Below, one piece after another: positions 35,656 through 44,784 of a stretch of 64,000 nt of DNA; within the stretch, counting starts at the first letter, position 1; each line of letters begins with the position of its first letter. The stretch comes from Bradyrhizobium ivorense. Its GTDB lineage: Bacteria; Pseudomonadota; Alphaproteobacteria; Rhizobiales; Xanthobacteraceae. The notes beneath the pieces were generated by a model, which saw nothing but the letters and a program-made list of their open reading frames with translations, was not told the origin of the DNA and searched no databases. The stretch lies in contig NZ_CAADFC020000011.1 of assembly GCF_900696085.1 (NCBI RefSeq), positions 342,007 to 406,006 of the forward strand. The letters run 5' to 3'. A program made the position numbers and the translations under genes.

Positions 35656-37305
35656 ATGGACTCCAGCGCCGACCTGCCGCCCGATCTTGCCGCTGCGCAT
35701 GCAATGATCCTGGCCGAGCGCGCGGCCAGGCTCGCGGCGGAAACGAGGCTTGCTGAAGCGGCCAACGCCCAGGCGAGGCAATCGAGCGCCGAAGCGCTGA
35801 TTGCCCATCTTAAGCTCGAGATCGAGAAGCTACGACGGACTATATATGGCACGCGCTCAGAGCGGTCGGCGCGGCTGCTCGACCAGCTGGAACTTGAGCT
35901 TGAAGAGCTCGAGGCGGGCGCTACTGAAGATGAACTGGCTGCCGAGAAGGCGGCCGGGAAGACGCAGACGGTGCGTTCGTTTGAGCGCAAGCGGCCTCTG
36001 CGCCAGCCCTTTCCCGATGACATCGAGCGAGAACGCGTGGTCCTGCCGGCCCCGACGCAATGTCCCTGCTGCGGATCGGCCCGGCTGTCGAAGCTCGGCG
36101 AAAGCGTGACCTCGACGCTGGAAGAGATCCCACGCCGGTTCAAGGTGATCGACACGGTGCGGGAGAAGTTTAGTTGCCGGGACTGCGAGGCGATCACGCA
36201 GCCGCCAGCGCCGTTCCATGCCACGCCGCGGGGCTATATCGGACCCCAGCTTCTGGCGACGATCCTGTTTGACAAATTTGGCCAGCATCAGCCGTTAAAC
36301 AGACAGGTCCAGCGCTTCAAATGCGAGGGGATCGAGCTATCGGTCTCGACGCTGGCGGACCAGGTGGGCGCCGGAGCCTTCGCGGTCAGGCCGATCTTTG
36401 AACTAATCGAAGCCTATGTGCTCTCCGCCAATAGGCTTCATGGCGACGACACCAAGATCCCGATCCTGGCGAAGGGGAAGACGGACACCGGCCGGATTTG
36501 GACCTATGTTCGCGACGATCGGCCATTCGGCGGGCGAGATCCACCGGCGGCGCTGTTCTACGCCTCACGTGATCGGCGCGGCGAGCATCCCGCGCGGCAT
36601 CTTCAGAACTTCGCTGGGATACTGCAGGCCGATGCCTATAGCGGGTTTAACGCTCTCTTCGATCCCGGACGCAAGGCGTTGCCGGCCACGGCCGCCTTCT
36701 GCTGGGCACACGGCCGCAGAGCATTCTTCGAACTGGCCGATATCGCCCAGAACGCGCGCCGCGGACGGTCGGCGACGGCGATCTCGCCCGTTGCGCTGGA
36801 AGCGGTTCGTCGGATTGACCAGCTGTTCGAGATCGAGCGCGACATCTATGGGCTGAGCGCCGAGGAGCGGCTGCAGATCCGCCGGGAAAGAAGCGCGCCA
36901 CTGCTGACCGACCTTGAGGCTTGGCTCCGGGCGGAATCTGCCCGGCTGTCGCGTTCGTCCAACGTGATCAAGCCGATCAACTATCTGCTCAACCGTTGGG
37001 AGGGCTTTGCCCGCCTTGTCCACGACGGAAGGATCTGCATGACGAACAATGCAGCAGAGCGGGCGTTGCGCGGCTTTGCCCTGGGAAGAAAGGCATGGTT
37101 GTTCGCCGGTTCTGATCGCGGCGCGGAGCGAGCTGCCGTGATGGCCACGCTTATCATGACGGCGCGTCTCAACGACATCGACCCGAAAGCCTGGCTTGCC
37201 GACGTCTTCGCGCGCATCGCCGATATGCCGCAGAACCGCCTGCACGAGTTGTTGCCCTGGGACTGGACGCCTCCTGCGCTGACACCCTCCACTCAGGCCG
37301 CGTAG
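35656..37305 (+). CDS. tnpC: IS66 transposase TnpC
   Basis: 549 residues. A leucine-rich coiled coil (about 40-95), a zinc-binding CPCC/CRDC region, and the DDE catalytic core (ANRLHGDDTKIPIL, GILQADAYSGFNALF, MTNNAAERALRGFALGRKAW) are all present. No stop or frameshift is visible, so the element may be active. Confidence 0.95.
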   Translation: MDSSADLPPDLAAAHAMILAERAARLAAETRLAEAANAQARQSSAEALIAHLKLEIEKLRRTIYGTRSERSARLLDQLELELEELEAGATEDELAAEKAAGKTQTVRSFERKRPLRQPFPDDIERERVVLPAPTQCPCCGSARLSKLGESVTSTLEEIPRRFKVIDTVREKFSCRDCEAITQPPAPFHATPRGYIGPQLLATILFDKFGQHQPLNRQVQRFKCEGIELSVSTLADQVGAGAFAVRPIFELIEAYVLSANRLHGDDTKIPILAKGKTDTGRIWTYVRDDRPFGGRDPPAALFYASRDRRGEHPARHLQNFAGILQADAYSGFNALFDPGRKALPATAAFCWAHGRRAFFELADIAQNARRGRSATAISPVALEAVRRIDQLFEIERDIYGLSAEERLQIRRERSAPLLTDLEAWLRAESARLSRSSNVIKPINYLLNRWEGFARLVHDGRICMTNNAAERALRGFALGRKAWLFAGSDRGAERAAVMATLIMTARLNDIDPKAWLADVFARIADMPQNRLHELLPWDWTPPALTPSTQAA

Positions 37306-37307
37306 CC

Positions 37308-37550
37308 ATGCACGTCAACAAGGTTTATGCCGTCATCACCATCAGTCGCGTCGCCAAGGACCTTGGAGAAGACGAGGACTGGCTCTCGGACGTGGCCAAC
37401 GGAATGGACACAGAGGATGGCGTCATCTGGGTTTACGGCATAGGTGACGACCAGGTCATGGCGTTCACCGACTTCGGCATCGAGAACCTGACAGAGCTCA
37501 TCAGGATGCACAGGGAAGACCCGGAACTCCTCAACCGCTTGAACCGGTGA
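37308..37550 (+). CDS. Small IS66 passenger protein
   Basis: 80 residues, starting two bases after the transposase stop. VAKDLGEDEDWLSDVANGMD and AFTDFGIENLTELIRMH are seen; small acidic proteins like this often follow tnpC in rhizobial IS66 elements. The role is unknown. Confidence 0.75.
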   Translation: MHVNKVYAVITISRVAKDLGEDEDWLSDVANGMDTEDGVIWVYGIGDDQVMAFTDFGIENLTELIRMHREDPELLNRLNR

Positions 37551-37711
37551 GCCCCTGTTCGCGGCCTAGCTCGGATGGATACGCCGGAGCTCAGAAAGAG
37601 CCCCGACGAACCTGATCCAGTCCAGTTTTGACAAAGAGGCTGTACGACGCTGTCCACGGCGAATTGAAGTTTTCGCCTCTCACGTGAGAAACAGCAACTG
37701 CATCCAGCAGA

Positions 37712-37733
37712 ACTCCGATAGGCATATCGGAGT
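37712..37733. repeat. Hairpin near the right end of the IS66 element
   Basis: A perfect 9-bp stem (ACTCCGATA / TATCGGAGT) with loop GGCA, just inside the candidate right inverted repeat. It may be a transposase-binding feature or block read-through into the element. There is no U run on the plus strand. Confidence 0.45.
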
Positions 37734-37813
37734 CCTTCCCTGGAGGCTTAAGCGCTGGACCGCCGACCTATAATGAATAGCTCGGAAGCCATACTGTCCA
37801 TCCCGAAACGACC

Positions 37814-39382
37814 TCACCAGTTGCGTTGCGCGCGCAGCAGCAGTGTCACGGTGCTCTGATCCTTCAGCTCATAAACCGCAGCCGGCTTGGCAATACTCGC
37901 CTGCGCCGGCAGTGTCACTGTGCTTCCACCCGCATACTTTTGATCGAGCATCGTGTAGGCAATGTCGGCTGAAAAGGTCAGGTTCTTGACGGGTGTCCAA
38001 CGCGTGATGAGGCCGAGCGCGCCGTAGTTGAAATCCGGGTTACAGCCAGCAAGGCCGCTCGAAAGCGCGAGGCCTGCGATGAAGGCGCCACAGATATAGC
38101 CTTTCGCGATGCTGCTATACCGGACGGCTGCCCACCCACCATAGATGCCCGTATTCCAATACGCATCCCAATTATGGGTATAACCAGCGCGGAAGCCGTA
38201 CGTGGTGGTCAACTCCTGTGAGCTGCCATTCACAAACACAGAGTCAGATAAGCCCGCAAGACCTATGCTCTGGTAGAGGCCCGGCAAACCCGTGCCGCCA
38301 TGCATGGCGTAGGTGGTCGACATATTCTCATTGAAATCGTAGCGGCTGGCACCCCTGGTATAGGCGCCAGACATATTGATCGTGTCACCCGGCCCGGTCG
38401 GAATGTTTTTGATCGACAGGGCGAGCTGAGTGGCCCACCCCCACTTGTCGCTCGGATGACCGGTTGTTTCATCACCGCCATAGTAAGCAGCATGATTGTC
38501 ATGCGCGGCAAGCGATGCCTGGAACAAACCCCAGGCCTGGTCAATGCGCAGCATCGTGATGAAGTCGGGAGTTGCCGTACCGGCGATGTCGTTGCCGCCG
38601 TACGCACCTGCCGCAAGGCCGGCCGCCGTTGCGGCGCTCACGTTCCAGACGTTGGTCGTGGCATGGGCAACTTGATCCTGAGCCGAGAAGGACGCCGTAA
38701 TGCCTTGGCCGAAGTCGGCCGTATAGGTGAACTGGTTGACGCCTGTAACCCAGCCGGTACCACCTGGCAAATCATCATAATTGTTCGCTGGATAGTTCGT
38801 CCAGGGTACTGAGAACTGAGAGATCGCTTTTCCGATGGTGAACCCGGCAAACTGGATGAATGCGGAGTAGACACCAACCGTGCCTCCGGCGATGGCGCCG
38901 GAGTTGGCATTGTTCGGCGCTTGAACACCGCCGATCGACGAGTAAACGGTCGCACCTGTTCCGGCGCCACTGTAGGTCGCATCCGTCCAGGTTAGCCCCG
39001 TCTCGAAGAAGGTACGGAGGGTGCCATACTCGGTCGCCGTTCGCGTATCGATGTTCAGGTCTCCGCGGGAGCGCGACGTGTAGGCATTGCCCAGCCGGGT
39101 TCGCGCACCCGCCACCCCGTTATAGGCCGGATCAAAATCACTGTTGCTGTTAACGACCAGGTCAGTGCGCAGGTAACCGCCCAGTTTGACGCAGGTGTCC
39201 GTGCCGGGGATGTAATAGAAGCCGGCACCATACAGCGAACAGATCTTTACGTATTCGACCGCTCTGGCCTTCAGTGGCAGGTCCGCCGCGTGTGTGCCGC
39301 TGCACGCCAGTAAGCCTACCGCAAAACTTAGAACACCCCACCCAGTTCTGCCCTCAAACTCACAATTCTTACCGAATGTCAT
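37814..39382 (-). CDS. Outer-membrane porin (Porin_2 family)
   Basis: 522 residues. A cleavable signal (VLSFAVGLLACSGTHAADLP) is followed by YVKICSLYGAGFYYIPGTDT and CVKLGGYLRTDLV, the standard opening of rhizobial general porins, then alternating beta strands to a C-terminal aromatic (LLLRAQRNW). GAGAGGGG precedes the ATG at 39382. It forms diffusion channels in the outer membrane. It transcribes toward the IS66 element. Confidence 0.95.
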   Translation of the reverse strand: MTFGKNCEFEGRTGWGVLSFAVGLLACSGTHAADLPLKARAVEYVKICSLYGAGFYYIPGTDTCVKLGGYLRTDLVVNSNSDFDPAYNGVAGARTRLGNAYTSRSRGDLNIDTRTATEYGTLRTFFETGLTWTDATYSGAGTGATVYSSIGGVQAPNNANSGAIAGGTVGVYSAFIQFAGFTIGKAISQFSVPWTNYPANNYDDLPGGTGWVTGVNQFTYTADFGQGITASFSAQDQVAHATTNVWNVSAATAAGLAAGAYGGNDIAGTATPDFITMLRIDQAWGLFQASLAAHDNHAAYYGGDETTGHPSDKWGWATQLALSIKNIPTGPGDTINMSGAYTRGASRYDFNENMSTTYAMHGGTGLPGLYQSIGLAGLSDSVFVNGSSQELTTTYGFRAGYTHNWDAYWNTGIYGGWAAVRYSSIAKGYICGAFIAGLALSSGLAGCNPDFNYGALGLITRWTPVKNLTFSADIAYTMLDQKYAGGSTVTLPAQASIAKPAAVYELKDQSTVTLLLRAQRNW

Positions 39383-39499
39383 TGCCCCTCTCCATGCCAG
39401 CACCTGCGCGGCACGCCCCAGTAGCCTCGCGGAACAACCATTCAGTGACACGCATCGTATAATACGATCGAACCCTCCAGTTTGATGATGCTATTAGGT

Positions 39500-39547
39500 C
39501 GGTTATAGCCAGTGGTTTGATGGCCATCGAAATGGCTGCCTGCGCGC
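39500..39547 (+). repeat. Upstream repeat shared by the two XRE genes, copy 1
   Basis: TATAGCCAGTGGTTTGAT and then AATGGCTGCCTGCGCGCATG precede the first XRE gene. The second XRE gene (42992) has TATAACCAGTGGTTTCAT and AATGGCTGCCTTTGCGCATG at the same distance. Conservation outside the coding part suggests a shared promoter or operator, perhaps bound by these regulators. Confidence 0.6.
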
Positions 39548-39829
39548 ATGAAAGCTCGTGCGCTTGTGGCTTACAATGTGCGCCGGATCCGCGTCGAGCG
39601 CGGTATTCCGCAAGAGCAATTGGCCTATGATGCAGGTGTTGATCGCTCGTATATGAGCGGACTTGAGCGTCAACAGGCAAATCCGACAATCGATCTTCTC
39701 GATCGCCTTGCCGAGACGCTCGGCGTTGCGGTTTCCGAGCTGTTTGTTCGGCCGTCCAAAGGTGCGCCGCCGCCAGCTACCTTACCTAAAGGTCGCAAGC
39801 CGAAGCCGGCACGCCGCAAAAAGACCTAG
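39548..39829 (+). CDS. XRE-family regulator, paralogue 1
   Basis: 93 residues. A single Cro/CI-type HTH (about 10-65: RGIPQEQLAYDAGVDRSYMS, NPTIDLLDRLAETLGV) is followed by a short Lys/Pro-rich tail. It is a close paralogue of the protein at 42992, and both start MxARALVAxNVRRIRV. It is too short for a sensor domain, so it is probably a DNA-binding switch such as an island-transfer or autoregulatory factor. Confidence 0.9.
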   Translation: MKARALVAYNVRRIRVERGIPQEQLAYDAGVDRSYMSGLERQQANPTIDLLDRLAETLGVAVSELFVRPSKGAPPPATLPKGRKPKPARRKKT

Positions 39830-39983
39830 TCCCCCCTGACGCACTGAGATCTTGTGCGGTGCTGGACCACCTATCAAATCGGCCTTACGCGGATTTTGTG
39901 CGCGGCCAGCCGCAGATACGCGGCAATCCCGCTGTGGACATCGAATAATGTGATGGATGGCTTTTCCGGCCCCGGAGCAGACA

Positions 39984-40892
39984 ATGGCGGCTCAAGACGA
40001 TGAAGTTCCTCTAAATGCGATCCGCGCCTTTGTGACCGTCGCACGCGAAGGCAGCGTCACGCGGGCCGCCAGCAGCTTGGGAACAACGCAGAGTTCGGTC
40101 AGCCGCTATTTGTCCGTCCTGCGCGAGTATCTGGGCGCAGACCTCATCGAGCGGCGCGGCCGGCGCAGTGATTTGACCGAGTTTGGAAGGCTATTCGCAA
40201 ACGCAGTCTCCGAACCGCTCGAGACGGTCGGCTTCACCGCTAAAAGAATGCGCCGACGTGCGGCCGCGGGCAGCAATCGGCTTGTGGTCCGCACGTCACT
40301 ATCGACCTTTGCTTTCTCCATTCTGATTCCAAATCTGCAGGCATTCTCTTCGGAAATGGGCGGTGTCATTGTGGATGTCGTCAGCTCGCTATCGCCGCCG
40401 ACATCGTCGGACGACTTCGATATCTTGATTACACGCGACCTTTCCGTGATCGAGCCTGCCGACAGTTGGGAGATCTACAATGAGGAGCTGGTATGTGTTG
40501 GTCCGCCAAATCTGGTCGCAGGCAGAGAGCTCTCAATTGTCCGCTCAACCCCGATACTGAACATCACATCTCGGCCCGACATCCTGCCGACTTGGCTGAG
40601 GGCCATGAACCTGTCTTCAAACGACATAAAGCCAGGCGCGCGCTATGATCACAACTATCTTGCTCTGCCGGCCGTCATGACAGGAAAATGCCTTCTTGTC
40701 GCACCCGAAATCATTGTCAGCGATCTGGTGCGTGGGGGCGTTCTGCAGATCATACCGGGGTCGCGCACTCCAAGTGGCATGCAATATCGCGCCTATGCGG
40801 TGGATCGCAGCGAGTATCCCGAGATTGCACGTTCCTTTTGCCGGTGGGTCACTCGTCTTTGCAAGAAGTCAACGCTTGCGCAGGCTGCCTGA
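39984..40892 (+). CDS. LysR-type regulator
   Basis: 302 residues. An N-terminal HTH (AIRAFVTVAREGSVTRAASS, GTTQSSVSRYLSVLREYLGA) and a normal-length substrate-binding domain. The ATG at 39984 has GGAG six bases upstream and was preferred over 39957. No divergent target gene is adjacent. Confidence 0.9.
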   Translation: MAAQDDEVPLNAIRAFVTVAREGSVTRAASSLGTTQSSVSRYLSVLREYLGADLIERRGRRSDLTEFGRLFANAVSEPLETVGFTAKRMRRRAAAGSNRLVVRTSLSTFAFSILIPNLQAFSSEMGGVIVDVVSSLSPPTSSDDFDILITRDLSVIEPADSWEIYNEELVCVGPPNLVAGRELSIVRSTPILNITSRPDILPTWLRAMNLSSNDIKPGARYDHNYLALPAVMTGKCLLVAPEIIVSDLVRGGVLQIIPGSRTPSGMQYRAYAVDRSEYPEIARSFCRWVTRLCKKSTLAQAA

Positions 40893-41139
40893 CGCCAGCG
40901 AGCCTTTAATCCAGTGCAGCGGGAGATCGCTGCATTGCCGCCACTTGAATCGAGAGCACTCAGCCTGGGAAGACCATCAGAGCAGGATCGCCAAGATAGC
41001 GCCTTTTCGTGCAACGATCCGCGCGGCAAAGGACGGGAGGAGATCGAGCGCAAAACCCTCATCCTCTATCTGCGATCGCGTCATGCTAACAGAAGAAGCG
41101 GCTGCACTGAACAAAGGTATGCCACGATCACTCAAGAGC

Positions 41140-41920
41140 TCATGAACTGTCATTCCTGCGTCTGCCCTTTTGGAGAAATGCGCGGCAGCGAAGGCGCAGG
41201 AGGCGTCGCCCCAGCTTAACAAGTCGAATGGTTCGGCTGCGCAAGTCGTCTGTTTTCCAGCCCCGGTCAGCAATACGATGGCTTCCAAACAGGCCTTGCG
41301 CGATTTGGCGATAGCTATTTCCTTCCTGCCAGCCATCCAGTGCGCGCAGCGCGAGGATCAGCCGACGCCGCTTCAAGGCCGGCAAAGCAAGAGGAGGCGT
41401 TCCGAGCGGCCGATGCTCAAGCGCCAGCCAAAATCGACGTGCGGCCTGCAAGCGAAGCTCGAAACTCGCGTCGAGCGGCAGATCGAGGACGACAGCGGAC
41501 CCGCCCGTCGGAAGCTTGCTCAGCCAAAGGCGATGCTTTGCGCCCCCGAGCGGCACGATCGCATGCCATCCGTCCGGCGCGCGACGCAGCTCGCTGCCCG
41601 GCAGATTGGCAAAATCGAGCTGGTACTTTTCGGGCGTCACGCAGTTGGCGGCACGCAAAGCCAGCACGGTCGGCAGGACTTCGGGCGCCCAGAAGACGGT
41701 TTGCTTGTCGAATGTCTTTTGCGGATCAGCTGGAAAACGAGAGCCCCCACTTCCGCCGGAACTGGCCCGCCGCTGCTTTTGAACGTTCATGGCGAGATAG
41801 CCGCCTATAGGCCTCTTGGTAGTCGCGATCCCGGCGCAGCCACTCCCAGGCCAGGTCGGCAGCTTCTGCCTTCTTGAGGCCGCTGTAGGCTTCCTCAGAT
41901 CTCCAGTCAGTACCTGGCAT
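41140..41920 (-). CDS. Split FseA-like activator (DUF6499 + DUF2285), fused by a possible +1 frameshift
   Basis: Two overlapping minus-strand frames make one protein. Frame 1 (41920-41726, 64 residues, AGGGA before the ATG) is DUF6499-like: TDWRSEEAYSGLKK, DLAWEWLRRDRDYQEAYRRL, ending RRKWGLSFSS. Frame 2 continues with FPADPQKTFDKQTVFWAPEV and ends in a DUF2285 helix-turn-helix variant (NSYRQIAQGLFGSHR, RSRTIRLVKLGRRLL). They join by skipping one T in the TTTT run at 41734-41737, giving WGLSFPADP, the sequence expected of intact relatives. In Mesorhizobium loti R7A, FseA, the activator of symbiosis-island excision, is made by programmed +1 frameshifting of two such ORFs. A simple mutation is the alternative. 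Confidence 0.75.
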
Positions 41921-42085
41921 TGCACTATTTCCCTGCATGATCTTCACGCATGGCGAACTGCAGCCCATGATTGTGGCGCTTTACGGTTACGTGCGTGCCG
42001 CGTATCCGCCTTCCATGCACCGAATCGATGCAATGATCATGTTTTACGATTGCTAGGAATTCTGCCGATTTTGATTCCGCCTTGT

Positions 42086-42358
42086 TCATTCCTTTGGCCA
42101 ACCGCCACGCAGCAGATCGCGATACCCCTGGCCCGCTATCCACTTGGCCCGAGCCATATGACTATCGAAGGTGCGTTGCGCACGATCCGGTTCGAGAATC
42201 GGATCAAGCCCAAGCACAACGCGCGCGACTTCGCGCCAATCTGCCGTATCAGCCGCGGCATCGAGAAGTCGCATGTAGGTAACAGCGTGCTCCTTGTCAT
42301 ATGACGTGAGCTCGCGCGCGCTGGGCGCCAAATCTGCGATCTTCGGGTCGGCCGGCAC
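42086..42358 (-). CDS. DUF2285 protein, QseM-like antiactivator candidate
   Basis: 90 residues, nearly all one DUF2285 domain: LTSYDKEHAVTYMRLLDAAA, TADWREVARVVLGLD, SHMARAKWIAGQGYRDLL. Such stand-alone proteins include QseM, which binds and blocks FseA/TraR-type activators in Mesorhizobium. A GTG start with AGGAG seven bases upstream. It sits 165 bases before the split FseA-like gene on the same strand, which supports a role in island transfer control. No qseC-like gene is directly adjacent. Confidence 0.75.
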   Translation of the reverse strand: MPADPKIADLAPSARELTSYDKEHAVTYMRLLDAAADTADWREVARVVLGLDPILEPDRAQRTFDSHMARAKWIAGQGYRDLLRGGWPKE

Positions 42359-42991
42359 GCTGAAACTCCTACTAGACTGAAAAATCTATCGAAATCGAGC
42401 AACGATAACTAAATCGGGGGCATTTTGGTACCGCTCGAATCGTCGCGGTCCCAAGCTCTTTTTGGCCGTGGCTGCGAGCGCATATCGGCTCAGAATGGCT
42501 CGTGGCTCCATTTTGCGCATTTGCTCTTCTATTGGGGCTGGATCCACTCGCAGCGATAGCGGTGACTAATCGGGTTTGCTACGCAGCTAGCATCTCCTTG
42601 CTCTTACCCTGCCGGGACGGAATGGAGACTAGTCGTTCGCGCGCCGGTGAAAGGGCCGCGGCCCGAAGGCAGCCCAACGGGAACAATTCGTTTCACTTTT
42701 CGAGCTTCTGGTGAACGGTTGTCCTATTTAGTCGCGGCGCCCGGAAAAAGCCGCAGTTATCGCAGGCGCCATTTTGCTCTCCCGCCAGTAGCGAACTGTC
42801 TTGCGCTGAGCCCGAGTTGTGACGGATCGACAGCGTTAGAAAAAGATAAACTTCGCGACATCTGCGTCCTGGTGACCTGCTTCGTAAAAGCACCGCGCCG
42901 CATAGAGAGCCAACTGCTTCAGTGCCAGCTTATCGCAATAGTATGTCTATAACCAGTGGTTTCATAATCGTCAGAATGGCTGCCTTTGCGC
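42359..42991. other. Spacer between DUF2285 and second XRE gene
   Basis: About 630 bases between divergent genes. It holds the second upstream repeat (42946-42991); no other gene or site is supported. Confidence 0.4.
42946..42991 (+). repeat. Upstream repeat shared by the two XRE genes, copy 2
   Basis: TATAACCAGTGGTTTCAT and AATGGCTGCCTTTGCGCATG, matching copy 1 at 39500. About 20 of 46 positions differ between the copies, so the shared blocks stand out. Confidence 0.6.
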
Positions 42992-43273
42992 ATGAACGCT
43001 CGTGCGCTTGTGGCCTGGAATGTGCGCCGGATCCGTGTAGATCGCGGCATTCCGCAAGAGCAATTGGCCTTTGATGCCGGGATCGACCGCTCGTACATGG
43101 GCCGCATTGAGCAGCAGAAAGAGAACCCGACCATTGATCTCCTGGACCGCATCGCCACGACCTTGGGTATTCATTTGTCGGAACTGTTCGCTGAACCAGC
43201 CAAGGGTGCGACGCCTCCGAAACCGATGTCGAGGGGACGCAAGCCGCCGCGCCCGTCCCGGGACAGGAAGTAA
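42992..43273 (+). CDS. XRE-family regulator, paralogue 2
   Basis: 93 residues, with the HTH RGIPQEQLAFDAGIDRSYMG and NPTIDLLDRIATTLGI and a basic Pro-rich tail. It closely resembles the XRE protein at 39548 and shares its upstream sequence. It is divergent from the DUF2285 gene and near the FseA-like gene, so it could act as the QseC-like regulator of that locus, but this is only positional. Confidence 0.9.
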   Translation: MNARALVAWNVRRIRVDRGIPQEQLAFDAGIDRSYMGRIEQQKENPTIDLLDRIATTLGIHLSELFAEPAKGATPPKPMSRGRKPPRPSRDRK

Positions 43274-43440
43274 CTATTCCAGAAAGGCATAGCTAACGAC
43301 GGGAGCAGGCGGGCCGGAGCAGCTTCCGGTGCCCCACTTCGGCGCTGCGACGGCGGTCCCGGCCTCCGGCTCCAGCCGATGCCGCACCAGCACGGTTCCG
43401 CCACAACGGCGCGACTCGCCTCCAAGTACTCAGAGCAAGG

Positions 43441-44784
43441 CTACGCCGCTCGCGTAAACTGATTGTGTGGCCGCTTGAGCCCGAGGTTTTCTCTAAGAGT
43501 CCGCCCCGAGCTTTCCGACCTAAACTTACCGCGTCGGCGCAATTCAGGAACGACGAGCTCCACAAAATCTTTGAGCCCGCTCGGGACTATCGCGGGAATG
43601 AGGTTGAATCCATCGGCCGCATATTGATCGAAGGCATTGATCATGATGTCGGCTATCTCACTAGGCGTCCCTACCGCCATTAGATGTCCGCGCGAATCCG
43701 ATATCAAGCGGATCAGCTGTCTCCAGGTCATTCCTTGGCGCGCAGCTAGCTCGAGGAGCACCTTCTGGCGGCTCTGAATGAAATTCGTCTCGGGCAATGT
43801 GGCCGGAACTAAGGAGTCCAAATTGATCGCACGCAGGTCGGTGACGAACCCCAGCCATCGATCTGCCGTCTCCGTCATGACGTCTGTATGTGTATAGGAC
43901 TGCAGTTTCTTAAGCTTATCGGAGGCCTCCTGCTTGGTCCTCCCAACAATCGGGACAATGCCAGGCATCACCAATATCTGATCGTCTTCGCGCCCCAGCC
44001 CGCGAGCCTTCTCCTTTAGATCTGCGTAGTACTGCTTACCGCTCTCAAGCAAAGGCTGGGCGGTGAATACAACTTCGGCGAATTCTGCAGCGAATTTGAC
44101 GCCGGCTTCGGATGAGCCGGCCTGAACCAATACGGGGTACCCCTGGGGCGGTCGCGCGATATTCAATGGGCCTCTGACTGAAAAATAGGTACCACGGTGA
44201 TTGAGAAAGTGCAGCTTCGTCGTGTCGGCGTAGATCCCACTTTGCTTGTCACGAATGAAGGCGTCCTCTTCCCATGTATCCCAAAGCCCCGTCATGACAC
44301 CTACGAACTCTCTAGCTCGCTCATATCGCGCGTCATGCTCTGGAATTTCTTCATCGCCAAAATTCGCCCCTTCGAACTTATTTCCAGAGGTAACGATGTT
44401 CCAAGCGGAACGTCCGTGCGAGAGGTGGTCAAGGGAAGCAATCATACGTGCGAGATGATAGGGTTGGTGATACGTCGTGGTCGCTGTTGCAACAAAGCCG
44501 ATATTTTTTGTTTTTGATGAAAGAGCCGACAACAAAGTGATCGGCTCAAACGTATCGTTTCGGCCGGCACGAGCTATGTTTGCATTGTCACGTTCGACGA
44601 CACTTGGGCTATCCGCCAGAAACACGAAGTGAAATGCCGCGCCTTCGGCAAGTGCCGCAAGGTGCGCATAATGCTCGACATCGACTCCGCCCGTCTTCGG
44701 CACGCTCGGATCGCGCCAAGCTCCCTCGATATATCCCGCCTGTAAGACGTATAGTCCGAGCGCCATTTCACCACTGCGCGCCAT
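43441..44784 (-). CDS. Flavin-dependent monooxygenase (NtaA/SnaA/DszA luciferase-like family)
   Basis: 447 residues of the bacterial-luciferase-like TIM-barrel superfamily, the branch that uses reduced FMN from a separate reductase. FVATATTTYHQPYHLARMIA, LDHLSHGRSAWNIVTS, NFGDEEIPEHDARYERAREF and PVLVQAGSSEAGVKFAAEFA are diagnostic. Members cleave or oxidise nitrilotriacetate, sulfones or antibiotic intermediates. AAGGGAG precedes the ATG. The gene lies near the CoA/PLP enzyme block on the same strand, so it may oxidise an intermediate. No reductase is adjacent. Confidence 0.9.
   Translation of the reverse strand: MARSGEMALGLYVLQAGYIEGAWRDPSVPKTGGVDVEHYAHLAALAEGAAFHFVFLADSPSVVERDNANIARAGRNDTFEPITLLSALSSKTKNIGFVATATTTYHQPYHLARMIASLDHLSHGRSAWNIVTSGNKFEGANFGDEEIPEHDARYERAREFVGVMTGLWDTWEEDAFIRDKQSGIYADTTKLHFLNHRGTYFSVRGPLNIARPPQGYPVLVQAGSSEAGVKFAAEFAEVVFTAQPLLESGKQYYADLKEKARGLGREDDQILVMPGIVPIVGRTKQEASDKLKKLQSYTHTDVMTETADRWLGFVTDLRAINLDSLVPATLPETNFIQSRQKVLLELAARQGMTWRQLIRLISDSRGHLMAVGTPSEIADIMINAFDQYAADGFNLIPAIVPSGLKDFVELVVPELRRRGKFRSESSGRTLRENLGLKRPHNQFTRAA

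Larger units (their letters stand above)
34799..37751 (+). mobile_element. IS66-family insertion sequence, apparently intact
   Basis: Three IS66 genes in the standard order (tnpA, tnpB, tnpC) plus a small passenger ORF. Candidate imperfect terminal inverted repeats are GTAAGCCTCCGAGGGGAG at 34799 and, on the complement from 37751, TTAAGCCTCCAGGGAAGG. I could not find a matching 8-bp target duplication, so the exact ends are tentative. The element separates the small ORF at 34720 from the porin. Confidence 0.8.

Noticed and set aside
36565..37245. 226-codon minus-strand frame in IS66
   Set aside because: Antisense to the intact transposase gene; high-GC shadow.
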